64,000 nucleotides of DNA, taken from NCBI GenBank assembly GCA_021083345.1, contig JAJGRE010000001.1:806001-870000 (forward strand), written 5' to 3'. The translations under genes were made by a program, and so were the position numbers. This DNA is from Calditrichales bacterium MX18-03. GTDB taxonomy: Bacteria > Bacillota > Clostridia > Lutisporales > Lutisporaceae. Of the stretch, positions 26,662 through 35,377 are shown one piece after another. The number at the start of each line of letters is the position of its first letter. Within the stretch, counting starts at the first letter, position 1. The notes under the pieces are model-generated. The model saw only the letters and a list, made by a program, of their open reading frames with translations, was not told where the DNA came from and did no database searches.

Positions 26662-27970
26662 GAGTCCTTGCACCTCCTTTCAGCTTTTTCAGCCGCCTGC
26701 CGGCACGCCTGAAGCCTCTGCCCAAGGCTGCCAAGAAATCTCGCAGCCTGTCCCGCAAGGTGCGGGCTGCAACGATATCCAGTGCTGCCAGAATCTCCAT
26801 ATAGTCATTCTTCGTACTCCGGTCCATCCTTGCCGCATACACCGCTTTCAGATTCCGGTATCTCCGCCTCGTCATGCTGACCCTTACACGACCCAGGTAT
26901 TGGTTCTCCGTCGCTTCTCGGATGATCCTGTCATCCAGGTCTGACCCTGCTTCATGCTCATATGCTATGAATTTGCTTTTCTCCAGTGGCAGCTGCTGCT
27001 TGTCCCGCAGGAATAGCAGATACCGGTTGAATTCCCGCAGCTTGCCGTAATCAGCTCTGACGGGTATGAGGTTGCAGTCCGACTTCTGCAGGCCTATAAA
27101 GGCGAATTCGTCATAAATGGATCTGTTGACCAGCAGGATGGTGATGTCGAAGCTCTGATATGCCTTCTCGATCAGCTTCTTCAGGCTGCTGCTGCTGAAA
27201 TACTCGTAGTTGTCCAGGCTGTAGTTGCCGGTCAATATATATAAATTCTTCACTCCCTTCTTCCTGACGCATGCCTCCAGCATCAGGCCGGGCGTGAAGA
27301 TATCCTTTTCCAGTGCGTCCATGACAATGTTGAACCCGGAGTCGGTATAAATCCCCTGTGTCTTGATGTTCTCCGGGTATTTGCGTATATTGAGGTGCAA
27401 ATCTGCCTGCGGGGCCAGCAGGTCCATGTCCACCAGCAGGACGCTGTAGCCTGTCTGCTTGGCCGCCACATAAGCCAGTTCGCAACCGAACTCAGCATTG
27501 TCCCAGACTGTCAGGATTTTCTTCTTGAAGCCTACATGGACCACTTTCTCAATGATCCGCTCAGGCTGTGCTTCGATATCCTCCGATTTGAGCAGATTGA
27601 AGTCAAATGCCTCCGGATAATGGGCCATCTCATATATCAGCTTTTCTTCACTGAGGTTGCTGATCCTCAGGAAAGAATGGACGCCTTCATTCACCAGGGT
27701 CGTTACCAGCTTCTTCTCCTCATATCCCTCGAAGCCCTCCACCAGCATGATGACCTTGATACCCTGACCGACAGCGCATTTCGCCGCCTCAAGCAGCCTG
27801 TCTCCCTTCCCGTCCAGCAGTCTGTTGATGATTAGGTAATCCACCCTGGCAAACTCCATCAAGCCTATCAGGGTGCCAAGATCATCCTCGCTGTCCATCA
27901 CAGTCAGACCTTCAATGCCGCTTATCCTTTTTTCCAATGCTTTATTGCCCACTGCCAAAAAGACCTTCAT
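26648..27970 (-). CDS. CpaE/MinD-like protein with degenerate P-loop
   Basis: A protein of 440 residues. A receiver-like N-terminal domain (about residues 1-115) resembles the atypical receivers of CpaE proteins. The MinD/ParA-like part begins KKILTVWDNAEFGCELAYVA, where a GKGGVGKT P-loop is expected; the lysines and threonine are missing, while the following strand LLVDMDLLAPQADLHLNI is preserved. The C-terminal about 60 residues are strongly basic (RDRLRDFLAALGRGFRRAGR). CpaE localises Tad pilus assembly. Loss of the P-loop suggests a scaffold rather than an ATPase. The start overlaps the peptidase gene by four bases. Confidence 0.8.
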   Translation of the reverse strand: MKVFLAVGNKALEKRISGIEGLTVMDSEDDLGTLIGLMEFARVDYLIINRLLDGKGDRLLEAAKCAVGQGIKVIMLVEGFEGYEEKKLVTTLVNEGVHSFLRISNLSEEKLIYEMAHYPEAFDFNLLKSEDIEAQPERIIEKVVHVGFKKKILTVWDNAEFGCELAYVAAKQTGYSVLLVDMDLLAPQADLHLNIRKYPENIKTQGIYTDSGFNIVMDALEKDIFTPGLMLEACVRKKGVKNLYILTGNYSLDNYEYFSSSSLKKLIEKAYQSFDITILLVNRSIYDEFAFIGLQKSDCNLIPVRADYGKLREFNRYLLFLRDKQQLPLEKSKFIAYEHEAGSDLDDRIIREATENQYLGRVRVSMTRRRYRNLKAVYAARMDRSTKNDYMEILAALDIVAARTLRDRLRDFLAALGRGFRRAGRRLKKLKGGARTHAGN

Positions 27971-28878
27971 TCCTCTTCCTCCTCTAAAACAATGCGGTTT
28001 GGCTCCATCCAGACAGTGATGGGATAGGGGTTTATCCAGAGATATTCCTCCGGCGACTCCTCAAGCTCAATTCCGATCTGCAAGTGCAGGTGGTCAACGA
28101 ACTGCCCGCTGGTGCCCGGAGGCCCATACCCTGTATTCCCCACATACCCCACCAGCGTTCCGACCTCTATATAGTCGCCCTGCTTTATGTCAGCAGCATA
28201 TCCATCCATATGAGCGTAGTACCAATAGGTACCGTTGGCATCCGTGATCCCGATCCGCCATCCCCCAAGCTCATTCCAGCCCATATTGGTCACTTCCCCA
28301 TCCGTCATACTGACAATGGGTGTGCCCTTGCGGGCTATCAGGTCATTGCCGTAATGCCTCCGTTCACCCTCATAGTAACGGTCAGCTCCAAAATCGTCAT
28401 AATGCGTATAGCTCCAGTGCCGTGTCCTGGTCCGCTTTCGTAGTTCCCCGTCCCTACCATTTTCCTCCCAGTAGGTTGTCACTGTCTTTTCCGGGATGGG
28501 GGCGACCTTTACCTCGCTGTAGCACTTCATGAAAATATCATATAGCTCCTGCTCTTCTTCACCCATAGCCCTTCCCATTCCAGCCATGGCTACTTTCAAT
28601 AAAGCCCTATCATAAATCCCATTTTCGGATAGCACCGCCGACAAAGCCAAGAGCTTAATGAAATCCAGGCCTTGTGTATACACTTCCCGCTGCGCCATCA
28701 GCAAATAATCACCCGGAATCTCCAGGCATCGTGAAATCATGATGTCATCACTTGAGACCGCCGTAGCATTTCGTGCCGCCAGGATGACCGTGCAGGATAC
28801 CATCAGGAGGGGTACTGCCATGAAAGAAAGCAGCTTCAATGCCAGCTTTATCCTTTTGATCTTTTTCAGCATCTTCAT
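27967..28878 (-). CDS. M23 family cell-wall endopeptidase, membrane-anchored
   Basis: A protein of 303 residues. An N-terminal membrane segment (LALKLLSFMAVPLLMVSCTVIL) is followed by a helical region and an M23 (lysostaphin-like) domain at about residues 170-285, with metal ligands visible in HYGNDL and HLHLQIG and the YYAHMDG segment between. It cleaves peptide cross-links in peptidoglycan. Its place between the VirB6-like gene and the Tad genes fits a VirB1/CwlT-like role of opening the wall for the conjugation channel or pilus. Start and stop overlap both neighbours by four bases. Confidence 0.88.
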   Translation of the reverse strand: MKMLKKIKRIKLALKLLSFMAVPLLMVSCTVILAARNATAVSSDDIMISRCLEIPGDYLLMAQREVYTQGLDFIKLLALSAVLSENGIYDRALLKVAMAGMGRAMGEEEQELYDIFMKCYSEVKVAPIPEKTVTTYWEENGRDGELRKRTRTRHWSYTHYDDFGADRYYEGERRHYGNDLIARKGTPIVSMTDGEVTNMGWNELGGWRIGITDANGTYWYYAHMDGYAADIKQGDYIEVGTLVGYVGNTGYGPPGTSGQFVDHLHLQIGIELEESPEEYLWINPYPITVWMEPNRIVLEEEEE

Positions 28879-31058
28879 TTGTCTCCGACCTTATCCCTTG
28901 CATTATTCCGCAGAGCATCCGTCAGATATCCCGCCGGGTTCTTGATCCTGCCGTCCTTGGCCTGGATCTCCCTCATCCTGCTCAGGATATCCCGCACCTG
29001 CGCCCGCCCATACCTTCGCAAAAGGTTCTCCATGAACCTCTCGTCATACTTCTTGCCGTATTCACTGTTGAACTCACTGACGAGTATCCGGCCCAGCTCC
29101 CGATCCGACTGCTCCTCCGGTACTGCGGCGCCCACTGCTTGCATCAGCTGATCAGGTTCCAACCTGATCTCCACAACGCTGGCAGGACGCTCCGGCACAT
29201 CCGGCTTTCCGGTATCGCCGGAAGCAGCATAGACCTCCGACACCTGTCCGCCTGCAGCTGTGATGCGCTTCAGGTCGTTGGCCACCGCAAGCTTCTGCCT
29301 CTCCTCAAACCGTGGCAGGTTCATCTGCTCCCGGCTCATGGCTGCCTGTACAAAGTAGCTATACGCCGGATCATTCCCGGTCTTCTCCGCCTTCCGCTCA
29401 GCTTCCAGCTTTGATGCCTCGTACTGCCTCTCCAGTATCTCCTCTGCCAGCTTCAGAAGGTTTTTCAAGCTGCCGCCCGTCATATCCTGCTGGCTCTCGG
29501 AAGGTATCTGCCATTCCCCGTGTTGTATATCTGCATCTGGCCTGATTTGCCGGCCTTCCTCCGGCTTGTCACCGATACCGATATTGTAAAGGGCGGGGCT
29601 GCCGCGGAATCCTCCTGCTGTGCCGGTGCTTTCGCTTCGTTTGTGATTGCCTTTGCCGGCTATGGTAGAATCCTCGAACACGCTGTCTTCCCGTCGTCCA
29701 CGCTCATGTCTGATCCTTTCGGCAATCCGGCCCTCAATGTTGGCATCCTTCCGGAGCTGCTTGTTCAGCGCTCCCGGGCCATACTGGGAGGACCTTACCA
29801 CCGTGATAAAATCGAAAAGCTTGTCGCGCTTCCAAATGACCACAATGATCGCCACCAGCTGCAGCAGCATCACCAGATACCACTTCATGTTCGCCAGCAA
29901 GTTGAAGATCCACATATCGAAAGTAAAGATCAACGCTGTGAGAAAAGCCGCTATAATCCGCATGCTGGCGTAGCCGATGAGCTTCGCTGCCCAACTTTGC
30001 AGCGCCCGGAACCCCCACCAGGGCACCAGCGCCATGACAAACACCAGGGGGCCGAACACAGCCACCAGCATCATCAGGAATTGATATGCCAGCTGCAACA
30101 GGCAGACAGCACCGATGATCGCAGCCTTCACCAGGCAGGGGATGATGCCCAGGAGCAGCATGCCCACACGCTTTACCCCCCAGCTGGGCTTCATGATCCC
30201 TTCTTTTTCGGCAAGCTTGTTGACAGAATCCCGCCTTTCCTCTGAGTCCGCCTGCAGCCTCAGAAGCTTATCCTCATTTTTAGCCGCCAGCTGCACACTG
30301 CCGAACTCAAGAATCTGCCACGGCTTATGCACCAACATGGTCCATATATCAGCGCAGGCCGTTTCTGCCACAGAACCTCCATTTGCTCTAATATCCGCCG
30401 ACTCATATATCCCGCTGAGTATGGCATAGCTGGCATCTTTCGTAAAGCCGTCGATGCTTTTCAGGATCAGCTTGGGATTGTTCATGTAACCCATGGCCAG
30501 TGCCAGAATGATGACTGTCTGCAGGATGGCCGTCCATACCTGCGTCTTCTGGTCTCTCAACATTTTGGCAACATAGAAGACACCCAGCAGCAGGATCATT
30601 ACATTTGCCACTTCATCAAAGATACTCACCTTAAGCTGCTTCATCAGGGAATCCAGCAGATCTCCGAACCCCAGTCCAAAAGGGTTGCTGCTGCTTGCCA
30701 CATTGATGAAATCTATCTCATAGGAGAAATACACAACCACAATCAGGAGGTAGGCAATGGACTTCTGGAAGGTGAACAGCGCATTGGCAAACTCATTCCA
30801 AATGCTGGAGCCCATGTTCTGCAAATTCTTCATGAGGCCGCCGGACTCAATGTCAAAGGAGTAGTTGGACCGGTAGTTCGTCAGGTACGGTGCGCCGGTT
30901 CCGCCCTTGAACATATCGCTGACCGATGGGAACATGGCAGCCTCCGGGTCCGGAGCCTCCCCCTTATTGTCATCTTGAAGCGCATATATATCGACCTGCA
31001 AGATAATGGCTATCAGAATAAAAAAAACAAGCAACCTGCGCTGCTTTGCCAACCTCAT
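28875..31058 (-). CDS. VirB6/TrbL-like polytopic conjugation protein
   Basis: A protein of 727 residues. The ATG at 31058 has AGGGG nearby. A signal-like segment (LLVFFILIAIILQVDIYA) is followed by several membrane helices at about residues 90-400 (AYLLIVVVYFSYEI, IILALAMGYM, LLGIIPCLVKAAIIGAVCLLQLAYQ, LVAVFGPLVFVMALVPWW). A long charged cytoplasmic tail carries a C-terminal helical domain. This layout is that of VirB6-like proteins and ORF15 of Tn916, which form the inner-membrane channel with VirB4. It lies between VirB4 and the M23 peptidase, as is usual in such operons. Confidence 0.85.
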   Translation of the reverse strand: MRLAKQRRLLVFFILIAIILQVDIYALQDDNKGEAPDPEAAMFPSVSDMFKGGTGAPYLTNYRSNYSFDIESGGLMKNLQNMGSSIWNEFANALFTFQKSIAYLLIVVVYFSYEIDFINVASSSNPFGLGFGDLLDSLMKQLKVSIFDEVANVMILLLGVFYVAKMLRDQKTQVWTAILQTVIILALAMGYMNNPKLILKSIDGFTKDASYAILSGIYESADIRANGGSVAETACADIWTMLVHKPWQILEFGSVQLAAKNEDKLLRLQADSEERRDSVNKLAEKEGIMKPSWGVKRVGMLLLGIIPCLVKAAIIGAVCLLQLAYQFLMMLVAVFGPLVFVMALVPWWGFRALQSWAAKLIGYASMRIIAAFLTALIFTFDMWIFNLLANMKWYLVMLLQLVAIIVVIWKRDKLFDFITVVRSSQYGPGALNKQLRKDANIEGRIAERIRHERGRREDSVFEDSTIAGKGNHKRSESTGTAGGFRGSPALYNIGIGDKPEEGRQIRPDADIQHGEWQIPSESQQDMTGGSLKNLLKLAEEILERQYEASKLEAERKAEKTGNDPAYSYFVQAAMSREQMNLPRFEERQKLAVANDLKRITAAGGQVSEVYAASGDTGKPDVPERPASVVEIRLEPDQLMQAVGAAVPEEQSDRELGRILVSEFNSEYGKKYDERFMENLLRRYGRAQVRDILSRMREIQAKDGRIKNPAGYLTDALRNNARDKVGDK

Positions 31059-31063
31059 CACCC

Positions 31064-33547
31064 CTATGCTGCATCCCCTGTCGGAGTGGTATTGAATGCT
31101 TTTTCTATCAAGTGGCTATATACCGCATCGAATTTCAGCTTGCCAACCCTGCCGTCCAGGTCCTGGAACAGGCATTCACCGTTCCGCAGATTCTTGACTT
31201 CGTTCATGTTCTCATCCGTGGCCTCCAGGTCCAGGAATTCCAGGATTCTGGCTATCTCGGCATTATCTGTGGCCTTGAAACAGAACTTATATGAAATGTT
31301 TGTCTTGATCCCCTCGCTGCGCATGTCCTTGGTGCTGTGCCCGATGAAGAAGCAGCCGGCATTGAGTGCCCTGCCTTCCCGGACCAGCGCATTCATCGTC
31401 TGCTGCCCCTGTGTCGTGCTTGAAAGCGCCCATGCCTCATCAAAGAGGACCACCTTGAAAACCTGCCTGCTCATATGCAGGAACTTCCGTGCGAAAGAAG
31501 CAATCGGCAGCATTAGTACCGTCGAAAGCACCTCCTCCTGGGTGTAATCATCTTTGGGCTTCTCCGGATCCGGCATACTCAGGTTCTGTATCTGGAGAAC
31601 GTTGACCCGCTTATCAAAAGAAAGGGACTCTTCCCCGCCTTCACCGAAAAGCAGCCCCGCCATTGCCATGTTCCTAAGCAGCTTGATTTTCCGCCCGATC
31701 CGGTTTGCCGCCCCTTTCAGGCTGTCTTCCTCTGGAAAATCCAGAAGCCGTCCGGCAAGCTTGATCATGCTGGGCTTATCCTGCTTTTTCATCCATTCAA
31801 TGGCTTCCAGGATTGCCGTATACTCGTCGTCCTTCGGATTCAGCTTGAACAGCTCGGATAGGATAGACACCGCCAAGTACCCGGCCTCATCCATACTACC
31901 CTTGTAGATCAGGAAGGGATCCAGCTTGCCTTTGTCTTTTTCCTCCGCCGAAAGGGAAATGATGTTCATCTGCCCCGCAAATTCCGGCAGGTCTTTCTCC
32001 CAATTGGACCTTTCTCCCTTGGGGTCAAGCACAAGTCCATATCCACCGTACAGCACGTTCAAATAAAACAACAGGTTGGCGTTGAAGGATTTACCGCCGC
32101 CCAGCGTACCGAGGAATGCCGCCGAGGCAGATCGGTTCAGCAAGCAAGCGCGTTTGATATCCAGGTACACATTTTTCTGCAGGAGTCCGGTCGTACCGAT
32201 ATACGGGCCTGCATTATCTCCTATGATTCGTGTCGCCCCAAACATGGCACCGGCCAGGGTCCTTGGCGGCAAGGGCATGATATAGTCAGTGACATAGCGG
32301 CCCGTACCGGGAAAAAACTCCATGAAGAGCTTCAGCTGGTCGCTCATGGGCCTCTCCATGATAAAATTCTTGTCCTCATAGATTTCCTTGATAGTGCTCA
32401 CATTCTCTTCCAGCTCTTCCCGGCTGTCGGAGAAAAAGCAGACCGTGATGCTGGTGCGCGTGATTGGCGACCGGCTTGCCCGCAGCTCTGCCTCCAGGTC
32501 CCTGGCGTTCTCCTTGGATTCCAGCAGCTCATCCGGTATGTCCTCGTTGTTTTCCTCCGTATGCTGGATCTGGTCGTCTATCTCCTTTTTCTTCCGCCCG
32601 ACATTCCGGATGCTCTCCTTGTGGATCACCGTCTCAATGTTGATGCACACCTCGGTTTGTACTTCATAATCTTGCAGTTCCAGCAGCCATTCATTTCCCG
32701 GGAAAATGATCCCGTCAGGTATGTGGGATATGGCCAGGAAAGCCTGATAGGACACCCGACCATCGCCGTGGAAAACCTTCAGCAGCCGCTCATCCTCGAC
32801 ATCCACCAGTCCCTCCGTCAGAGTCAGGATCTCCCGCTGCTCTGAGCGCAATGCCGCCTCCCCATCCTTGATGACCTTGAGGGTAAAGGGCGTCCAGCGG
32901 CTTTCTTCATCCCCTCTCAGCTGCACCTCACCCAGACCTCTGAAAAAAGGCCGCCGGATCAGCCACTGCGTGTCGTATTCGTCGCATGCGGTCAGCGAGA
33001 CCCTTTTGCTCTGTCTACGAAGGTATTCATTGGCCAGGTTCCTGAAGGATTCGATCTCACGCTTGAAAATGTCCTTGTACTCTACTCCAAAAGCCTCTTT
33101 CAGCACCTGAACCGGCTCTTTATACAAGTATGTAAAAGCATCAACAGCGTCCCGTACCAAGTTCTCCGGAAGCTTTAATTTTGTGACAACATAGGTCTTG
33201 TAGTCATTCATGTTATTGCGGCCTTTCAGCTTATTGCGCAAATATGCTGCCGTCCCTTCCGCATGAGCTTTGGCAGACTGACACATCGGGTTCCTGGCGT
33301 CCAAGCCGTTCATGATCCTTTTATAGTGCTTGTCGATATCCTGGCTCACAGGCACCATCAGCACCTTGGCTTCGCCCCCGATGTTTGAAATGAAACGGGC
33401 TAGGGCGTTGAGGATCGCAATTTTCTTTTCATTGGATTTGAAATCATAGTTAAAACCGTCAATTTCATACAGTGCCCAGCATTCCTTCCTGCCGGTATTG
33501 AATATCAGGTTTTCTTCAAAATACTTTATTGGGAACATATAGTTCAT
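31064..33547 (-). CDS. VirB4-family conjugation ATPase
   Basis: A protein of 827 residues. The ATG at 33547 follows GGAGGG by 9 nt; the frame is open upstream but lies within the tcpE-like gene. Walker A is GTLGGGKSF (about residue 500) and Walker B is KVVLFDEAWAL; a RecA-like fold continues with STKDMRSEGIKTNISYKFCFK. VirB4 is the universal ATPase of type IV secretion and energises assembly and DNA transfer at the membrane. It overlaps the tcpE-like gene by four bases. The length and the N-terminal domain fit the Gram-positive (Tn916 ORF16) branch. Confidence 0.95.
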   Translation of the reverse strand: MNYMFPIKYFEENLIFNTGRKECWALYEIDGFNYDFKSNEKKIAILNALARFISNIGGEAKVLMVPVSQDIDKHYKRIMNGLDARNPMCQSAKAHAEGTAAYLRNKLKGRNNMNDYKTYVVTKLKLPENLVRDAVDAFTYLYKEPVQVLKEAFGVEYKDIFKREIESFRNLANEYLRRQSKRVSLTACDEYDTQWLIRRPFFRGLGEVQLRGDEESRWTPFTLKVIKDGEAALRSEQREILTLTEGLVDVEDERLLKVFHGDGRVSYQAFLAISHIPDGIIFPGNEWLLELQDYEVQTEVCINIETVIHKESIRNVGRKKKEIDDQIQHTEENNEDIPDELLESKENARDLEAELRASRSPITRTSITVCFFSDSREELEENVSTIKEIYEDKNFIMERPMSDQLKLFMEFFPGTGRYVTDYIMPLPPRTLAGAMFGATRIIGDNAGPYIGTTGLLQKNVYLDIKRACLLNRSASAAFLGTLGGGKSFNANLLFYLNVLYGGYGLVLDPKGERSNWEKDLPEFAGQMNIISLSAEEKDKGKLDPFLIYKGSMDEAGYLAVSILSELFKLNPKDDEYTAILEAIEWMKKQDKPSMIKLAGRLLDFPEEDSLKGAANRIGRKIKLLRNMAMAGLLFGEGGEESLSFDKRVNVLQIQNLSMPDPEKPKDDYTQEEVLSTVLMLPIASFARKFLHMSRQVFKVVLFDEAWALSSTTQGQQTMNALVREGRALNAGCFFIGHSTKDMRSEGIKTNISYKFCFKATDNAEIARILEFLDLEATDENMNEVKNLRNGECLFQDLDGRVGKLKFDAVYSHLIEKAFNTTPTGDAA

Positions 33548-34008
33548 GGCGCAACCCTCCTGCCCTTTGCTGCCTTGGCTTTCCTCATGGCCAGATCCGT
33601 CCTGTTTACAATCCGCCTTCCGCGATAAACGATGCAAGTGGTAAACCGCAGCCTGCCCGGCTGCTGTACCGGCTTGAACCGGGCATAACGCTTCGGCCCA
33701 AGCTTGTACACGATATAGTCATAGAAGAATTTCAGGGGCATCTTGCCGTCCAGCTTCTGCTTGGTAAAAAACTTCATCAGCCCGAAAGGGACGATGACAA
33801 ATTTGATAAAAAAGTGGAGGTTTTTATAGAAAGGCACCACTTTTATCAGCATGATGCTGATGACCATGCTGACGGCGAAATACAGCAGCTCATTGGGCGT
33901 AACCGGCATCAGCAGCTTCAGGCCCTCCACCGAATAAATCTTTCTGTCGATTTTCCACACGTTCCCAAAGGTCCTCAGGATCACATAGTCCTTATCATCA
34001 AAAGACAT
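33544..34008 (-). CDS. TcpE-family conjugation membrane protein
   Basis: A protein of 154 residues. It shows two membrane helices (ELLYFAVSMVISIMLIKVV, LHFFIKFVIVPFGLMKFF) and the conserved following segment TKQKLDGKMPLKFFYDYIVY, KLGPKRYARFKPV. That segment is characteristic of TcpE/ORF17-type proteins, which are needed for conjugation in Firmicutes. It is directly upstream of virB4, the standard order. A PrgI-family assignment is the main alternative. Confidence 0.85.
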   Translation of the reverse strand: MSFDDKDYVILRTFGNVWKIDRKIYSVEGLKLLMPVTPNELLYFAVSMVISIMLIKVVPFYKNLHFFIKFVIVPFGLMKFFTKQKLDGKMPLKFFYDYIVYKLGPKRYARFKPVQQPGRLRFTTCIVYRGRRIVNRTDLAMRKAKAAKGRRVAP

Positions 34009-34026
34009 ACCGCCGCCGCCTTCCTG

Positions 34027-34335
34027 CTAACCGTTGAAAATGATGTTCCAAAGATAGTCACCGACGGTTTTGAGCTTGTCCGGGCCATAGACGATGGTCA
34101 TGACGAACATGCCCAGGATGGCAAAGCCGATGAACTGCACGAACTGCCTTTTTACCAGGTACTTGATGGCAAAGAAGGCGACAGTGCCCAGTACAGCCAG
34201 CTTCACGCCGTCCATCAGCCAGTCATAGAGGTTCTTTGCATAAGTATTGGGGGAAGCCGCGTAGGCGTTGCAGGTCATGGAGACCAAGAGCACCACCGTC
34301 AGAACGGCCACGAGCATTTTCCTATTTTTCACCAT
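34027..34335 (-). CDS. TcpD-like small membrane protein
   Basis: A protein of 102 residues. The ATG at 34335 is 9 nt after AGGAGG. A signal peptide (MLVAVLTVVLLVSMTCNAYA) is followed by a short extracellular part and two hydrophobic helices (VKLAVLGTVAFFAIKYLV, FVQFIGFAILGMFVMTIVY). Its size, topology and place between the TcpC and TcpE genes match the TcpD-like component of Tcp conjugation systems. The start overlaps the tcpC-like stop by 14 nt. Confidence 0.7.
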   Translation of the reverse strand: MVKNRKMLVAVLTVVLLVSMTCNAYAASPNTYAKNLYDWLMDGVKLAVLGTVAFFAIKYLVKRQFVQFIGFAILGMFVMTIVYGPDKLKTVGDYLWNIIFNG

Positions 34336-35377
34336 TGTCTTCATCCTCCTTATATTGCAGGTTCCCCATCCGGGTATCAAACCCGGCGATGTAGAACCTT
34401 GAGTCCTTTTTCATAATGTTGATGTGGTAGCCTTGGCGGATCTCTTGCAGCGTGTTGGGATCGGCAACAAGCACTTCTGCCAAAGCGATATACCCCCCTG
34501 CGGAGCTGTCTTCATACACCAGCACTTCATTTATGCCTTTGAACTTGAACTTCCCGCCCATGCCTTTTACTCCTGCACCCGGGTCACTCATATAGTATGT
34601 CAGCTCCGAATCGCTGCCCTCGTAGTATGTTCTGAAGAAGTTTTTCAGCATTTCATTGATTGCCGCAGCTTCCTCTTCACCTGCTGCCGTCCCGCTGTGG
34701 CGTGTATACTGCACCTCCGCCTTCTCCAGCCTAGGCACGAATACTGGCAGGTCCTCGACCACATAGCGCCTGCCGTCAGTATATACCGGTATCTTGATGT
34801 AAATGTTATCCTCTTTGATGTCTACTTGTGTAACCGCAGCAAGCACTGCCTCTGGCACCTCCGGTTCTCCAGCCACTGCCTGCGATATGGTGTAGACCAC
34901 CTTGGCCTGCACTAATATATTGACTTGGCTGTCGCTGTGCCATTGAACCTCCACCGTCTGTGTATCAGTCACCCGGGAAGCCCTGTCGTTATTGGATAAG
35001 TCGATACTGGCGCTCACCACCCGTGAAGGTGCATAGGCTGCAAGCCGTCTCTTGTACTCCTCCCCGTCACCGCCTTTGTATGTCAGGTACTCCCTGGCAA
35101 AGCCCTCCGCGAAGGCTGATGCCTCCGACGCTACTCTGAACTCACGATCCAGTGCGTCTTTGAACTCTGTGACCTGACTGTTGATGGCCTTCACCGGGTC
35201 GGGCCTGAGGATCGACCCGATTCCCCGCAGCAGCAGAAATGCCACCATGATCCACAGGATTACCCGACCAACCGTTTGAGGTAGCGCCGTTTTCAGCTTC
35301 TCCGCCTTGCTATCAAACTGGAAGGCAGCATCCTGCCTTCCAGTTGCCTTTTTCGCTTTTTTCACAAACAGTTCCAT
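34322..35377 (-). CDS. TcpC-family conjugation protein
   Basis: A protein of 351 residues. The ATG at 35377 overlaps the TcpA stop by one base; the ribosome site is only 2 nt upstream, so a slightly later start is possible. One N-terminal membrane helix (GRVILWIMVAFLLLRGIGSIL) anchors a large extracellular part with the two NTF2-like domains typical of TcpC/ORF13 (AFAEGFAREYLTYKGGDG, INEMLKNFFRTYYEGSDSEL). TcpC stabilises the conjugation complex at the outer face of the membrane. Confidence 0.87.
   Translation of the reverse strand: MELFVKKAKKATGRQDAAFQFDSKAEKLKTALPQTVGRVILWIMVAFLLLRGIGSILRPDPVKAINSQVTEFKDALDREFRVASEASAFAEGFAREYLTYKGGDGEEYKRRLAAYAPSRVVSASIDLSNNDRASRVTDTQTVEVQWHSDSQVNILVQAKVVYTISQAVAGEPEVPEAVLAAVTQVDIKEDNIYIKIPVYTDGRRYVVEDLPVFVPRLEKAEVQYTRHSGTAAGEEEAAAINEMLKNFFRTYYEGSDSELTYYMSDPGAGVKGMGGKFKFKGINEVLVYEDSSAGGYIALAEVLVADPNTLQEIRQGYHINIMKKDSRFYIAGFDTRMGNLQYKEDEDNGEK

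Noticed and set aside
30327-31547. A 406-codon open frame on the + strand
   Set aside because: It lies antisense to the VirB6-like and VirB4 genes, has no domain pattern and is a by-product of their codon use.
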